Assembly (NCBI RefSeq): GCF_040496035.1
Contig: NZ_JBEPJZ010000001.1
Location: 2,170,001 to 2,234,000, forward strand
Length of the DNA stretch: 64,000 nucleotides
Direction: 5' to 3'
Origin: Agromyces sp. SYSU T00194
GTDB lineage: Bacteria; Actinomycetota; Actinomycetes; Actinomycetales; Microbacteriaceae
The position numbers were made by a program, and so were the translations under genes. Of the stretch, positions 10,130 through 19,266 are shown piece by piece (positions within the stretch are counted from its first letter, which is position 1; each line of letters opens with the position of its first letter). The notes under the pieces are model-generated. The model was not told the DNA's origin. It saw only the letters and a program-made list of their open reading frames with translations, and made no database searches.

Positions 10130-10984
10130 ATGGATGCAGGAACGCCGACCCCGCTGGTCACGGCGCTGGTCCCCACCTACAACGGGGCGCGCTTCATCCG
10201 GCGCACCCTGGACAGCCTGGCCGAGCAGACCTGGCCGAACCTCGAGATCCTCATCGGCGACGATCGCTCGACGGACGATACGCTCGAGGTGGTCCGCCGG
10301 TTCGCGGCGGGCCGCACGGACACCCGCATCGTCGAACGCGCGGAGAACCTGGGCTGGCTCCGCAACTCGAACGACCTCATGTCCCGGGCGCGCGGCGAGC
10401 TCATGTGCTTCGCCTTCCACGACGACGTCGTCGCACCGACCTACGTCGAGCGCCTCGCGGGGGCGCTCGCGACCGACCCGCAGGCGGTGCTCGCCTTCAG
10501 CGACATGACCGTCCACGAGCTGGACGGAGACGGCGTGCAGGTGGCCTTCACCGACCTCGACGGCGTCGATGGGGCGCTCGAGCGGGGCCGGGTCATGGTG
10601 CGCCGGTCCGGTGCCTGGTGGGTCCCCAACCGCGGGCTCTTCCGCACGTCGGCCTTCCATGCCGTCGGCGGCATCCGCCCGAACGCCCGCGGCGAGTACT
10701 CGGCCGACTGGACCTGGCTGCTCGGCCTCGCGCTCCGCGGCGCCTTCGTGCGGGTGCCGGAGGACCTCTGCACGAAGTACTACACGGCGGGCAGCCTGTC
10801 GAAGACGTGGCCGCACGACGCGGGACAGCTGCGCGCGCTGCGACGTTCGGGCATCGAGGAGATCCGCCGCAGCCCACTGCCGTGGCGCCAGCGGGCGGAG
10901 CTCGCGGGCTACCTCCGGCGCCGGGTGATCGGCCACCGGCTGCCCGGGCGGATCAAGCGGGCACTGCAGCGCGTCGGGTTCTGA
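10130..10984 (+). CDS. GT2 family glycosyltransferase
   Basis: 284 residues from ATG 10130 with GGAG eight bases upstream, third gene of the cassette. The GT-A fold is clear: TALVPTYNGARFIRRTLDSL, ILIGDDRSTDDTLE with the nucleotide-binding Asp, and FHDDVVAPTYVERL, where DD replaces the usual DxD metal motif. It lacks membrane segments and is presumably cytoplasmic, adding a sugar to a lipid- or protein-linked surface glycan. The acceptor is unknown. Confidence 0.9.
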   Translation: MDAGTPTPLVTALVPTYNGARFIRRTLDSLAEQTWPNLEILIGDDRSTDDTLEVVRRFAAGRTDTRIVERAENLGWLRNSNDLMSRARGELMCFAFHDDVVAPTYVERLAGALATDPQAVLAFSDMTVHELDGDGVQVAFTDLDGVDGALERGRVMVRRSGAWWVPNRGLFRTSAFHAVGGIRPNARGEYSADWTWLLGLALRGAFVRVPEDLCTKYYTAGSLSKTWPHDAGQLRALRRSGIEEIRRSPLPWRQRAELAGYLRRRVIGHRLPGRIKRALQRVGF

Positions 10985-11101
10985 TCCGGGGTCGTCGGGG
11001 CGGCCATCGCGCGTCCTCCACACCGGGTGGTCGGGGGCAGGGCGGCCGGATGCCCCGGGGCCGCGCCCGCCCGAGACCCGCCGCCGCCTACCGTCGAGGC
11101 C

Positions 11102-12178
11102 ATGCCAGCGAACCCGCACCACGTGCCCTACGTCGCCCGGCCCTCGTGGGCACCGGCGGCCGGTGCCGTGCCCGCGCCGGGGCCCGACGGCGCGCTCCTC
11201 GTGCGCGGCGCGCGGGCGGAGGAGGCGCACGATGCGGCCGAGGCGGTCGACCTCGCGGTGCTCGGGCCGCTCGCCGCGCACGCGGTCGACGCGACCGACC
11301 TGTTCGTCAACGGCGACCGCGGGCTCTGGGTCGACCGGGGCGACGGCGCGGTGCGCGAGGCGGCGTGGACGGCAGGGGAGTCGATGGTGCGGGCGCTGGC
11401 CGTCGCGCTCATCGCGCGCGGCGGCCGCCATGTCGACGAGGCGTCGCCTGCGGTGGACGCCCGGCTTCCCGGGGGCATCCGCGTGCACGCCGTACTGCCG
11501 CCCGTGTCGACGGCCGGAACGCTGCTCTCCGTGCGCATCCCGCGGCACCGCACGCCAGGGTTCGACGCGCTCGTCGCGGCCGGGCTCTGCGGTGCCGCCG
11601 TGGCGCAGCGCCTGCGCCGCGCCGTCGTCGCGCGCGAGAACCTGCTGGTCACGGGGGCTGCGGGCTCGGGCAAGACCACGCTGCTCGGCGCGCTCCTCTC
11701 GGAGGCGGCGCCCGCCGAGCGCATCGTCCTGATCGAAGACGTGGCGGAACTGCGCATCCGGCACCCGCACGTGGTGTCGTTGCAGGCCCGGCAGCCCAAC
11801 CTGGAGGGCGCCGGGCGGGTGGGGCTCGACGCGCTGCTGCGGGAGGCGCTGCGCATGCGCCCCGACCGGCTCGTCGTCGGCGAGTGCCGCGGCGCCGAGC
11901 TGCGCGAACTGCTGTCCGCGCTCAACACCGGGCACGACGGCGGTGCCGGCACGCTCCACGCGAACGCGCTGGCCGACGTGCCGGCACGGCTGGAGGCGCT
12001 CGGGTCGACCGCCGGTATGGGGCCCGACGCCGTGGCCCGCCAGGCGGCCAGCGCGTTCGACCTCGTGGTGCATCTCGAGCGCACCGGCGCGACCCGTCGC
12101 ATCCGCGAGGTGGGTCGCCCGCGACTGGAGGCCGGACGGCTCGTCCTCGCGCCCGATCCGGCGGGGTCCGGCGCATGA
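11102..12178 (+). CDS. tadA: TadA/CpaF secretion ATPase of a Tad (Flp) pilus
   Basis: 358 residues from ATG 11102. Walker A GAAGSGKTT (K191), Asp box IVLIEDVAEL, Walker B LVVGECRG and the His box GHDGGAGTLHANA identify the hexameric ATPase that powers Tad pilus assembly at the cytoplasmic face. The N-terminal region is short and Ala-rich, as in actinobacterial TadA (Rv3659c type). It overlaps the next gene by ATGA. The TadZ/Ssd-like gene usual upstream in mycobacteria is absent; a glycosyltransferase lies there instead. Confidence 0.92.
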   Translation: MPANPHHVPYVARPSWAPAAGAVPAPGPDGALLVRGARAEEAHDAAEAVDLAVLGPLAAHAVDATDLFVNGDRGLWVDRGDGAVREAAWTAGESMVRALAVALIARGGRHVDEASPAVDARLPGGIRVHAVLPPVSTAGTLLSVRIPRHRTPGFDALVAAGLCGAAVAQRLRRAVVARENLLVTGAAGSGKTTLLGALLSEAAPAERIVLIEDVAELRIRHPHVVSLQARQPNLEGAGRVGLDALLREALRMRPDRLVVGECRGAELRELLSALNTGHDGGAGTLHANALADVPARLEALGSTAGMGPDAVARQAASAFDLVVHLERTGATRRIREVGRPRLEAGRLVLAPDPAGSGA

Positions 12179-13173
12179 TGCGGTGGCGCTCCGGCGCGCG
12201 GGCGAGGCGACGCGCGCGGCCCGGCGACGGGGCCGACCGGGTCGCGACGACCGTGCATCGGCTGGCCGTGCTGCTGGCGGCCGGGGTGGCGCCCGCGGCC
12301 GCGTGGCGGCACCTCGCCGAGGCCGGGCCGGCCGACCGCGGTGACGCCCGCATCGGCGACGGCGTCGCCGGCCCGCCCGTCGTGTCGGTCGCGGCCGACG
12401 CCGCCGCTCGCGGCGCTGACGTCGCCGGCGCGATCGTCGCGCACGTGGGCGCGGTCGGGGACCCCGGCGCCCTCGGCTGGCGGGCGGTCGCCGCGGGCTG
12501 GACGGTGGCCGAGCGGGCGGGGAGTCCCATCGCGGGCATGCTGCGCGACACGGCCGGGACGCTGCGCGACCTCGCGGCGCTGCAGCGGGACCTCGACGCG
12601 ACGCTCGCCGGGCCGCGGGCGACGGCGCGCCTCGTTGCGCTGCTGCCCCCGGCGGGGGTGGGCCTCGGCATGGTGCTCGGCTTCGACCCCCTCGGCGTGC
12701 TGATCGGGTCGCCCCTCGGCGTCGCGGCGGGCGCCACGGGGGCGGGGCTCCTGCTCGCCGCCCGGGCCTGGTCGAGGGCGCTGGCCGATCGCGCGGCGCG
12801 CCCGGACCCGGCTCCGGGCCTGGCGATGGACCTGCTCGCGATCGCCCTCGCCGGCGGGGCGAGCGTCGCCCGCGCCCGCGCCAGCGTCGACGCGGCGCTC
12901 CGGGCCTGCCTGCCCGAGGTCCACGCGGGCCCGGAGGCCGACGACGCCGTCGAACTCAGCCGGCGCGCCGGCGTGCCGGTCGCCGAGCTGCTCCGAGCGG
13001 AGGCAGGGCAGGCGCGCCTGGCCGCGCGGGCGGCCGGCCAGGCGCGCGCCGCCGCCCTCGCCGTGCAGCTGATGGCGCCGCTGGCGCTCTGCACCCTGCC
13101 GGCGTTCGTGCTGCTCGGCGTCGTGCCGATGCTCGCGTCGGTCGTCGCGTCCACCCTCGCGGACCTGTCGTGA
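12175..13173 (+). CDS. Fused TadB/TadC-like pilus platform protein
   Basis: 332 residues from ATG 12175 (a second ATG follows at once). The protein shows two T2SSF-like halves. The N-terminal half is TVHRLAVLLAAGVAPAAAW... with a GSPIAGMLRDTAGTLRDL segment. A hydrophobic pair follows in the middle, then a second half with LAGGASVARARASVD and SRRAGVPVAELLRAEA, and two C-terminal membrane segments. Canonical Tad systems use separate TadB and TadC subunits; here one gene appears to hold both. It is the inner-membrane platform that couples TadA to the pilin. Confidence 0.78.
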   Translation: MMRWRSGARARRRARPGDGADRVATTVHRLAVLLAAGVAPAAAWRHLAEAGPADRGDARIGDGVAGPPVVSVAADAAARGADVAGAIVAHVGAVGDPGALGWRAVAAGWTVAERAGSPIAGMLRDTAGTLRDLAALQRDLDATLAGPRATARLVALLPPAGVGLGMVLGFDPLGVLIGSPLGVAAGATGAGLLLAARAWSRALADRAARPDPAPGLAMDLLAIALAGGASVARARASVDAALRACLPEVHAGPEADDAVELSRRAGVPVAELLRAEAGQARLAARAAGQARAAALAVQLMAPLALCTLPAFVLLGVVPMLASVVASTLADLS

Positions 13174-13240
13174 CGGCCGCCGCACCCGCTGCTCGTGCCA
13201 CCAGACCGGGCGAGTACCCGGACCAGAGAGAGGAGTACGC

Positions 13241-13474
13241 ATGCACGACGAACCCACCGGCGGGGAGGACCTGCCCGCGCGGCGGCGCTGGATGCGCGCG
13301 GCGGCGCGCACGCGGCTGCGCCTGGCGCAGGAGCGCGGTGCCGCGACGGCCGAGTACGCGGTGGCGACCATGGCGGCGGTGGGCTTCGCCGGCCTGCTGG
13401 TCCTCATCCTGCGCGGCGACGAGGTGCGCGGCATCCTCACCGACCTGGTGCGCGATGCGCTCACCGTCGGCTGA
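13241..13474 (+). CDS. Flp-type pilin, DUF4244 family
   Basis: 77 residues from ATG 13241, preceded by a GAGAGAGGAG stretch. The Arg-rich N-terminus ends at QERGAATAEYAVATMAAVGF, a class III signal peptide pattern with the G/A..E5-Y motif and one hydrophobic segment, then a short polar tail. It should be cleaved by a prepilin peptidase (none in the window) and polymerised as the pilus subunit. Confidence 0.85.
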   Translation: MHDEPTGGEDLPARRRWMRAAARTRLRLAQERGAATAEYAVATMAAVGFAGLLVLILRGDEVRGILTDLVRDALTVG

Positions 13475-13811
13475 GACCGGCCGTGCCGGCGACCGGGGGA
13501 GCGTGGCGGCGGAACTGGCCGCCGCGCTCCCCGCGGTCGCGCTCGTGCTGGCGGCCTGCCTCGGCGGCGTCGGCCTCGTCGCCCGCCAGGTCGTGCTGGC
13601 GGATGCGGCCGCCGGCGCCGCCCGCGCGCTGGCACGCGGCGAGGACGAGTCGCGAGCGCGTGGGCTCGTCGAGCGGGCGGCGCCGCGTGCGGCGGTCGGC
13701 GTGGAGCGGGACGGCGACTACGTGTGCGTCCGGCTGCGCGAGCGGGCGCCGTTCGCCGCGCTCCCGATCGATGTCACGGCACGATCGTGCGCGCTCGACG
13801 GCGGGTGGTGA
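13455..13811 (+). CDS. TadE-like minor pseudopilin
   Basis: About 118 residues if started at ATG 13455, which overlaps the pilin gene by 20 bases; an in-frame GTG at 13503 is the main alternative. The segment DRGSVAAELAAALPAVALVLAAC is a TadE signature: Gly/Ser cleavage site, Glu, then one membrane helix. The rest is a small extracytoplasmic domain with a conserved-looking C-terminal Cys pair (VCVR, SCAL). It probably primes or anchors the Tad fibre. Confidence 0.82.
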   Translation: MRSPSAETGRAGDRGSVAAELAAALPAVALVLAACLGGVGLVARQVVLADAAAGAARALARGEDESRARGLVERAAPRAAVGVERDGDYVCVRLRERAPFAALPIDVTARSCALDGGW

Positions 13812-13812
13812 C

Positions 13813-14160
13813 GTGCGATCGGAACGCGGCGCCGGATCGGTGCTGGCGCTCGCCGTGGTCGGCGCGACCAGCGCGCTGGCGTCGGCCGTCCTCGCTGCCT
13901 GCGCCGTGCTGCCCGCCGGCCGCATGGCGGCGAACGCGGCCGACGCGGCGGCCCTCGCCGCAGCCGATGCGGCCGCCGGGGCGGTCGGCGGCCAGCCGTG
14001 CGCACGCGCCGCCGAGGCGGCGGCCCGGAACGGCGCGGTGCTCGAGGCGTGCGCGCTCGACGGCCTCATCGCCGAGACCGGCACGAGCGTCACCATCGCC
14101 GGGTTGCCCGTGGGCGCACGTTCCCGTGCCGGACCACCCGGTGGGGCGTCCGTGCCCTGA
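13813..14160 (+). CDS. Rv3654c-like TadE-family protein, last gene of the Tad operon
   Basis: 115 residues from GTG 13813. The N-terminal SERGAGSVLALAVVGATSAL has the same RGxxS plus hydrophobic helix layout, followed by the Ala-rich block RMAANAADAAALAAADAAAG and a CARAAEAAARNG segment with two cysteines, typical of the Rv3654c family that closes actinobacterial tad operons. Predicted exported and membrane-tethered; exact role unknown. Confidence 0.8.
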   Translation: MRSERGAGSVLALAVVGATSALASAVLAACAVLPAGRMAANAADAAALAAADAAAGAVGGQPCARAAEAAARNGAVLEACALDGLIAETGTSVTIAGLPVGARSRAGPPGGASVP

Positions 14161-14171
14161 CCCGACTCAGT

Positions 14172-14411
14172 TCAGTCGAAGACCGCTTCGATGTAGCGGT
14201 ACGAGACCGACGACGGCCGGTTCGCGTGCTCGGCGTCGAACTCGACGCCCGAGCCGCGAGAATAGATGTAACGCTTGCCGCCCGACTCGGCCGGGATCTC
14301 CAGCCGTGGCTTCGGATCGCCCGAGTCGAGGAACGCGACCGTGATGGTCTTGCCCTCGAGCGGCCCGTCGGTCAGCTTCGCCGTGTACGTGCCTGCGGTT
14401 GACGTGTCCAT
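14172..14411 (-). CDS. Conserved hypothetical small protein
   Basis: 79 residues, MDTSTAGTYTAKLTDGPLEG..., all beta-rich and soluble, without membrane segment or known motif. It lies between the Tad operon and topA and is transcribed toward the Tad operon. No function can be given. Confidence 0.6.
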   Translation of the reverse strand: MDTSTAGTYTAKLTDGPLEGKTITVAFLDSGDPKPRLEIPAESGGKRYIYSRGSGVEFDAEHANRPSSVSYRYIEAVFD

Positions 14412-14515
14412 ATCGCCATTGTCCTCCCGCTGGCGGCGCTCGCAAGGGGTGGCTCCCGGTGTGTATGTGTATGGTGTGCGATGAACGGGAGGGGTGCTCC
14501 CGCGAAAGGAGTCCG

Positions 14516-17455
14516 GTGCCGGGCAAGAAACTGGTCATCGTCGAGTCGCCGACCAAGATGAAGTCCATCGCCAGCTATCTGGGCGAGGGCTACGAGGTGC
14601 TGTCCTCGGTCGGTCACATCCGCGACCTCGTCGAGCCGAAGAACCTCCCGCCGGAGCTCAAGAAGGGCTCGATGGGCAAGTTCTCCGTGGACGTGGAGAA
14701 CGGGTTCGAGCCGTACTACGTCGTCTCCGACTCCAAGAAGAAGACGGTCGCCGAGCTCAAGCGCGCACTGAAGGGCGCGGACGAACTCCTGCTCGCCACC
14801 GATGAGGACCGCGAGGGCGAGGCCATCGCGTGGCACCTCCTGCAGGAACTGAAGCCGAAGGTGCCCGTGCGCCGCATGGTCTTCCACGAGATCACCAAGG
14901 ACGCGATCCTCGCGGCCAAGGACCACACCCGCGAGCTCGACACCGCCCTCGTCGACGCGCAGGAGACGCGGCGCATCCTCGACCGCCTCTACGGGTACGA
15001 GGTCTCGCCCGTGCTCTGGCGCAAGGTCGGCCCCGGCCTCTCCGCGGGCCGCGTGCAGTCCGCCGCCACGCGCCTGGTGGTCGAGCGCGAGCGCGAGCGA
15101 CTCGCGTTCGTCGCCGCGTCCTACTGGGACCTCACGGCCACCTTCGCCGAGTCGGATGCCGCGGACGCGACCGCGTTCGAGGCGCGCCTGGTGCGCCTCG
15201 ACGGCAACCGCGTGGCCACCGGCCGCGACTTCGACGACGCCGGGCGGCTGAAGAACGACGCGGTCGTCCTCGACGAGGCATCCGCTCGTGCGCTGACCGC
15301 CGCGCTGCGCGCCGACGCCGTGCCGTCGACGGTCGCGAAGGTCGAGTCCAAGCCCTACTCCCGCAAGCCGGCCGCGCCGTTCACCACGTCGACGCTCCAG
15401 CAGGAGGCCGCCCGCAAGCTGCGGTTCTCGGCCCGCCAGACCATGTCGGTGGCCCAGTCGCTCTACGAGAACGGCTACATCACCTACATGCGCACCGACT
15501 CGCCGTCGCTGTCGAAGCAGGCGATCGACGCCGCGCGCGCCCAGGCCGTCTCGCTCTACGGCGCCGACTCGATCCCGGCGTCGCCGCGCATCTACAAGGG
15601 CAAGAGCAAGAACGCGCAGGAGGCGCACGAGGGCATCCGGCCGTCGGGCGACACCTTCCGCACCCCCGCGTCGCTCGCCTCGACCCTGCGGGGCAACGAC
15701 TTCAAGCTGTACGAGCTGATCTGGAAGCGCACCGTCGCCTCGCAGATGGCCGACGCGAAGGGCAAGACGGCGACGCTCACGATCGCCGTCGGCCCGACCG
15801 CCTCCGACACGGCGGTGGCCGCGGATGCCCCCGCGCCGACGTCGCCCCGCCCCGAGCTGGCCGGCGCGACCGCCGAGTTCACGGCGAGCGGCACGGTCAT
15901 CACGTTCCGCGGGTTCCTCGCCGCCTACGAGGAGGGCAAGGACGAGGAGCGCAACGCCGACGACAAGGCGGGCAACGCCAAGCTGCCGCCGCTCGAGGAG
16001 GGCCAGTCGATCACGCTGGCGAACCTCGAGTCGAAGGACCACGAGACCAGCCCGCCCCCGCGCTTCACCGAAGCGAGCCTCGTGAAGCGGCTCGAGGAAC
16101 TCGGCATCGGCCGTCCCTCGACGTTCGCGTCGATCATCTCGACCATCGTCGACCGCGGCTACGTGACCCCGCGCGGGCAGGCGCTCGTGCCGAACTGGAT
16201 CGCGTTCAGCGTCGTACGGCTGCTCGAGGAGCACTTCACCGACCTCGTGCAGTACGACTTCACCGCCGAGATGGAGGAGGACCTCGACCGCATCGCCGGC
16301 GGCGACGCCGACCGCGTCGACTGGCTCAAGGGCTTCTACTTCGGCACCGACGACTACCTGGGCCTCCGGCAGATCATCGACAACCTGGGCGACATCGACG
16401 CGCGCAGCATCAACTCGATCCCGATCTCCGACGACATCACGCTGCGCATCGGCCGCTACGGGCCGTACCTCGAGACCCCCGACCCCGAGGCCGGGCCGGA
16501 TGCCCCGCCGCGGCGCGTGAACATACCCGCCGAGCTCGCGCCCGACGAACTCACCGAGGCCAAGGCCCGCGAACTCGTCGACGCGCCGGTGCAGGGCGAC
16601 CTCGTGCTCGGCCTGAACCCGGAGAACGGCAAGCAGGTCGTCGCCAAGGACGGCCGCTTCGGCCCGTACGTCACCGAGCTCGAGCCCGAGCCCGAGCCCG
16701 AGCCGGAGGCGGCGCCCGGGGCGTCCGTCGACCCGAAGACCGGCGAGGTGCTCGAGGCGCCGAAGAAGAAGCCCGCGAAGAAGGCCGCCGCGCCGAAGCC
16801 GCGCACGGCGTCGCTGTTCAAGTCGATGGACCTGCAGTCGATCGACCTCGACACGGCGCTCCGGCTGCTGTCGCTGCCCCGCACCGTCGGCGACGACCCC
16901 GAGTCGGGCGAGCCGATCACCGCGCAGAACGGTCGCTACGGACCGTACCTGAAGAAGGGCACCGACACCCGCTCCCTGCCGAGCGAGGATGCCATCTTCG
17001 ACATCGACCTCCCCGGGGCGCTCGAGCTGTACGCGCAGCCCAAGTACGGCGCGCGTCGCGCGTCGAGCTCGCTGAAGGAGTTCGACGCCGACCCCGTGAG
17101 CGGCAAGCCGATTCGCGTGAAGGACGGCCGCTTCGGCCCCTACGTCACCGACGGCACGACGAACGCGACCATCCCGCGCGGCGACACCGTCGAGGAGATC
17201 ACGTTCGAGCGCGCCGCCGAGCTGCTGCAGATCAAGCGCGACAAGGGCCCGGCGAAGCCGCGCGCCGGCGCTGCGAAGAAGGCGCCGGCCAAGAAGGCGC
17301 CCGCGAAGAAGGCGCCCGCGAAGAAGTCGACGACGGCGAAGGCCACCACGGCGAAGCAGGCGACCGGTACCTCCACGTCGAGCGCGAAGCCGTCGACGAC
17401 GACGCGGAAGGCGACCACCGCGAAGGCGTCGGGCTCGACCGACCCGGCCTCGTGA
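14516..17455 (+). CDS. topA: DNA topoisomerase I (type IA)
   Basis: 979 residues from GTG 14516 (MPGKKLVIVESPTK) with AAAGGAG upstream. TOPRIM marks are IVESPTK (E10) and ATDEDREGE (D96, D98, E100). The active-site tyrosine is Y324 in ENGYITYMRTDS. The C-terminal half carries several Topo_C repeats of the GRFGPYV/GRYGPYL type instead of zinc fingers, and ends with a Lys/Ala tail (KKAPAKKAPAKK...), as in other actinobacteria, where the basic tail adds processivity. It relaxes negative supercoils and is essential. The stop overlaps the GTG of tmk. Confidence 0.97.
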   Translation: MPGKKLVIVESPTKMKSIASYLGEGYEVLSSVGHIRDLVEPKNLPPELKKGSMGKFSVDVENGFEPYYVVSDSKKKTVAELKRALKGADELLLATDEDREGEAIAWHLLQELKPKVPVRRMVFHEITKDAILAAKDHTRELDTALVDAQETRRILDRLYGYEVSPVLWRKVGPGLSAGRVQSAATRLVVERERERLAFVAASYWDLTATFAESDAADATAFEARLVRLDGNRVATGRDFDDAGRLKNDAVVLDEASARALTAALRADAVPSTVAKVESKPYSRKPAAPFTTSTLQQEAARKLRFSARQTMSVAQSLYENGYITYMRTDSPSLSKQAIDAARAQAVSLYGADSIPASPRIYKGKSKNAQEAHEGIRPSGDTFRTPASLASTLRGNDFKLYELIWKRTVASQMADAKGKTATLTIAVGPTASDTAVAADAPAPTSPRPELAGATAEFTASGTVITFRGFLAAYEEGKDEERNADDKAGNAKLPPLEEGQSITLANLESKDHETSPPPRFTEASLVKRLEELGIGRPSTFASIISTIVDRGYVTPRGQALVPNWIAFSVVRLLEEHFTDLVQYDFTAEMEEDLDRIAGGDADRVDWLKGFYFGTDDYLGLRQIIDNLGDIDARSINSIPISDDITLRIGRYGPYLETPDPEAGPDAPPRRVNIPAELAPDELTEAKARELVDAPVQGDLVLGLNPENGKQVVAKDGRFGPYVTELEPEPEPEPEAAPGASVDPKTGEVLEAPKKKPAKKAAAPKPRTASLFKSMDLQSIDLDTALRLLSLPRTVGDDPESGEPITAQNGRYGPYLKKGTDTRSLPSEDAIFDIDLPGALELYAQPKYGARRASSSLKEFDADPVSGKPIRVKDGRFGPYVTDGTTNATIPRGDTVEEITFERAAELLQIKRDKGPAKPRAGAAKKAPAKKAPAKKAPAKKSTTAKATTAKQATGTSTSSAKPSTTTRKATTAKASGSTDPAS

Positions 17456-18096
17456 GCGGCTCCGCACCGGGCCTGTTCGTCACGCTCGAGGGCGGCGACG
17501 GCTCGGGCAAGTCGACGCAGGCGGAACTGCTCGCCGACTGGCTGCGCGCCTCCGGCCGCGAGGTCGTGCGCACGCGCGAGCCCGGCGGCACCGACGTGGG
17601 GCTCGAGATCCGCGAGCTCGTGCTGCACCACCGCGGCGACATCGCGCCACGGGCCGAGGCGCTCCTCTATGCCGCCGACCGTGCGCACCACGTCGCCACG
17701 CTCGTGCGCCCCGCCCTCGAGCGCGGCGCCGTCGTGCTGCAGGACCGCTACCTCGACTCCTCGGTCGCCTACCAGGGCGCCGGTCGCGTGCTCGATGCCG
17801 ACGAGGTGCGGCGGCTCTCGCTCTGGGCGACAGACGCGCTCCTGCCCGACCTGACGATCCTGCTCGACCTCGACGAGACCGCGGCGCGGGCGCGCCTGGA
17901 CGGCGCGCGCACGCGGTACGACCGGCTCGAGGCCGAGGGGGCGTCCTTCCACGCCAGGGTCCGCGCCGCCTACCTGGACCTGGCCGCGGCCGAGCCCGAC
18001 CGGTTCCTGGTGCTGGATGCCACGCGACCGGTCGACGAGATCGCGGCCGAGGTGCGCGATGCCGTCGCCGCCCGTCTCGTCGGCGGCGACGGGTAG
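17452..18096 (+). CDS. tmk: Thymidylate kinase
   Basis: 214 residues from GTG 17452, coupled to topA by a GTGA overlap. P-loop GGDGSGKST (K20), the DRYLDSSVAYQG block, ILLDLDETAARAR and an Arg-bearing lid region identify dTMP kinase, which makes dTDP for DNA synthesis. Followed nine bases later by holB, a common bacterial pairing. Confidence 0.96.
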   Translation: MSGSAPGLFVTLEGGDGSGKSTQAELLADWLRASGREVVRTREPGGTDVGLEIRELVLHHRGDIAPRAEALLYAADRAHHVATLVRPALERGAVVLQDRYLDSSVAYQGAGRVLDADEVRRLSLWATDALLPDLTILLDLDETAARARLDGARTRYDRLEAEGASFHARVRAAYLDLAAAEPDRFLVLDATRPVDEIAAEVRDAVAARLVGGDG

Positions 18097-18105
18097 CGTG
18101 AACGC

Positions 18106-19266
18106 GTGAGCGTGTGGAGCGAGCTGACCGGGCAGGATGCGGCCATCGACGTGTTCCGGTCCGCGGCCGGTGCGGCGCCCGCCACCGCCGACGGCATGAC
18201 GCATGCCTGGCTGATCACCGGGCCGCCGGGCTCCGGGCGCTCCAACCTCGCCCTCGCGTTCGCATCGGCACTGCTCTCCGGTGACGCCGACGGCGACCCG
18301 GGCGTCGTCGCCCAGGTGGACGCGCGCTCCCACCCCGACCTGCACGTCGTGGCGACGCAGGGCGTGATCATCTCGATCGACACCCTCCGCACCGTCGTCG
18401 AGCGCTCCCACTACTCGCCGTCGGTCGCCCCGTACCGCGTGGTCGTGATCGAGGACGCCGACCGCATGAGCGAGCGCTCCTCCAACGTGCTCCTCAAGGA
18501 GCTCGAGGAGCCGCCGCCGCGCACGGTCTGGATCCTCTGCGCGCCGAGCGAGGCCGACCTGCTGCCCACCATCCGCTCCCGGGTGCGCACCGTGCGCCTG
18601 CGGGTGCCGAGCATCGACGACGTGGCCGCGCTCCTCGTGCGCCGCGACGGCGTCGACCCCGCGCTCGCCGAGCGCTGCGCGCGGGAGGCGCAGAGCCACA
18701 TCGGCATGGCGCTCCGCCTCGCGACGAGTGCCGAGGCGCGCGCCCGCCGCGAGGAGACCCTGCGCTCGGCACTCGGCATCCGCTCGACGCGCGACGCCGT
18801 GCTCGGCGCCGCCCGCATGCTCGAGATCGCGGGCGACGACGCGAAGGCCATCACCGCCGAGCGCGACGCCGAGGAGCGCGAGCACGCGCTGCGCTCGCTG
18901 GGCGTCGCACCGGGGCAGGCGGTGCCGGCCGCGCTGCGCTCCCAGATCCGGGCACTGGAGGAGGACCAGAAGCGCCGCGCCACCCGCAGCCTGCGCGATG
19001 GCATCGACCGCATCCTCGTCGACCTCTGCTCCCTGTACCGCGACGTCCTGCTGCTGCAGGTCGGTGCCGACGTCGACCTCGTGAACGTCGAGCTGCGATC
19101 CGAGCTCGAGGAGGCGGCCGCCGCGGCGAGCCCCGCGACCACGCTCGCGACCCTCGACGCGATCGCCGGGGCCCGCGAGCGCATCGACGGCAACGTCGCA
19201 CCCGCGCTCGCGCTCGAGTCGATGCTCGTGTCGGCCGTGCGCGGTCGCTCCGGGGCGGTGCGGTGA
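18106..19266 (+). CDS. holB: DNA polymerase III delta-prime subunit
   Basis: 386 residues from GTG 18106. The AAA-type N-terminus has GPPGSGRSNLA, where Arg replaces the P-loop Lys as usual in non-ATPase delta-prime. It is followed by RVVVIEDADRMSERSSNVLLK, KELEEPPPRTVWILCA and the sensor region IRSRVRTVRL. It is the stator of the clamp loader. No zinc-binding Cys cluster is seen. Overlaps the next gene by four bases. Confidence 0.94.
   Translation: MSVWSELTGQDAAIDVFRSAAGAAPATADGMTHAWLITGPPGSGRSNLALAFASALLSGDADGDPGVVAQVDARSHPDLHVVATQGVIISIDTLRTVVERSHYSPSVAPYRVVVIEDADRMSERSSNVLLKELEEPPPRTVWILCAPSEADLLPTIRSRVRTVRLRVPSIDDVAALLVRRDGVDPALAERCAREAQSHIGMALRLATSAEARARREETLRSALGIRSTRDAVLGAARMLEIAGDDAKAITAERDAEEREHALRSLGVAPGQAVPAALRSQIRALEEDQKRRATRSLRDGIDRILVDLCSLYRDVLLLQVGADVDLVNVELRSELEEAAAAASPATTLATLDAIAGARERIDGNVAPALALESMLVSAVRGRSGAVR

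Noticed and set aside
14372..17467. 1031-codon minus-strand frame opposite topA
   Set aside because: Shadow frame caused by high third-position GC in topA.
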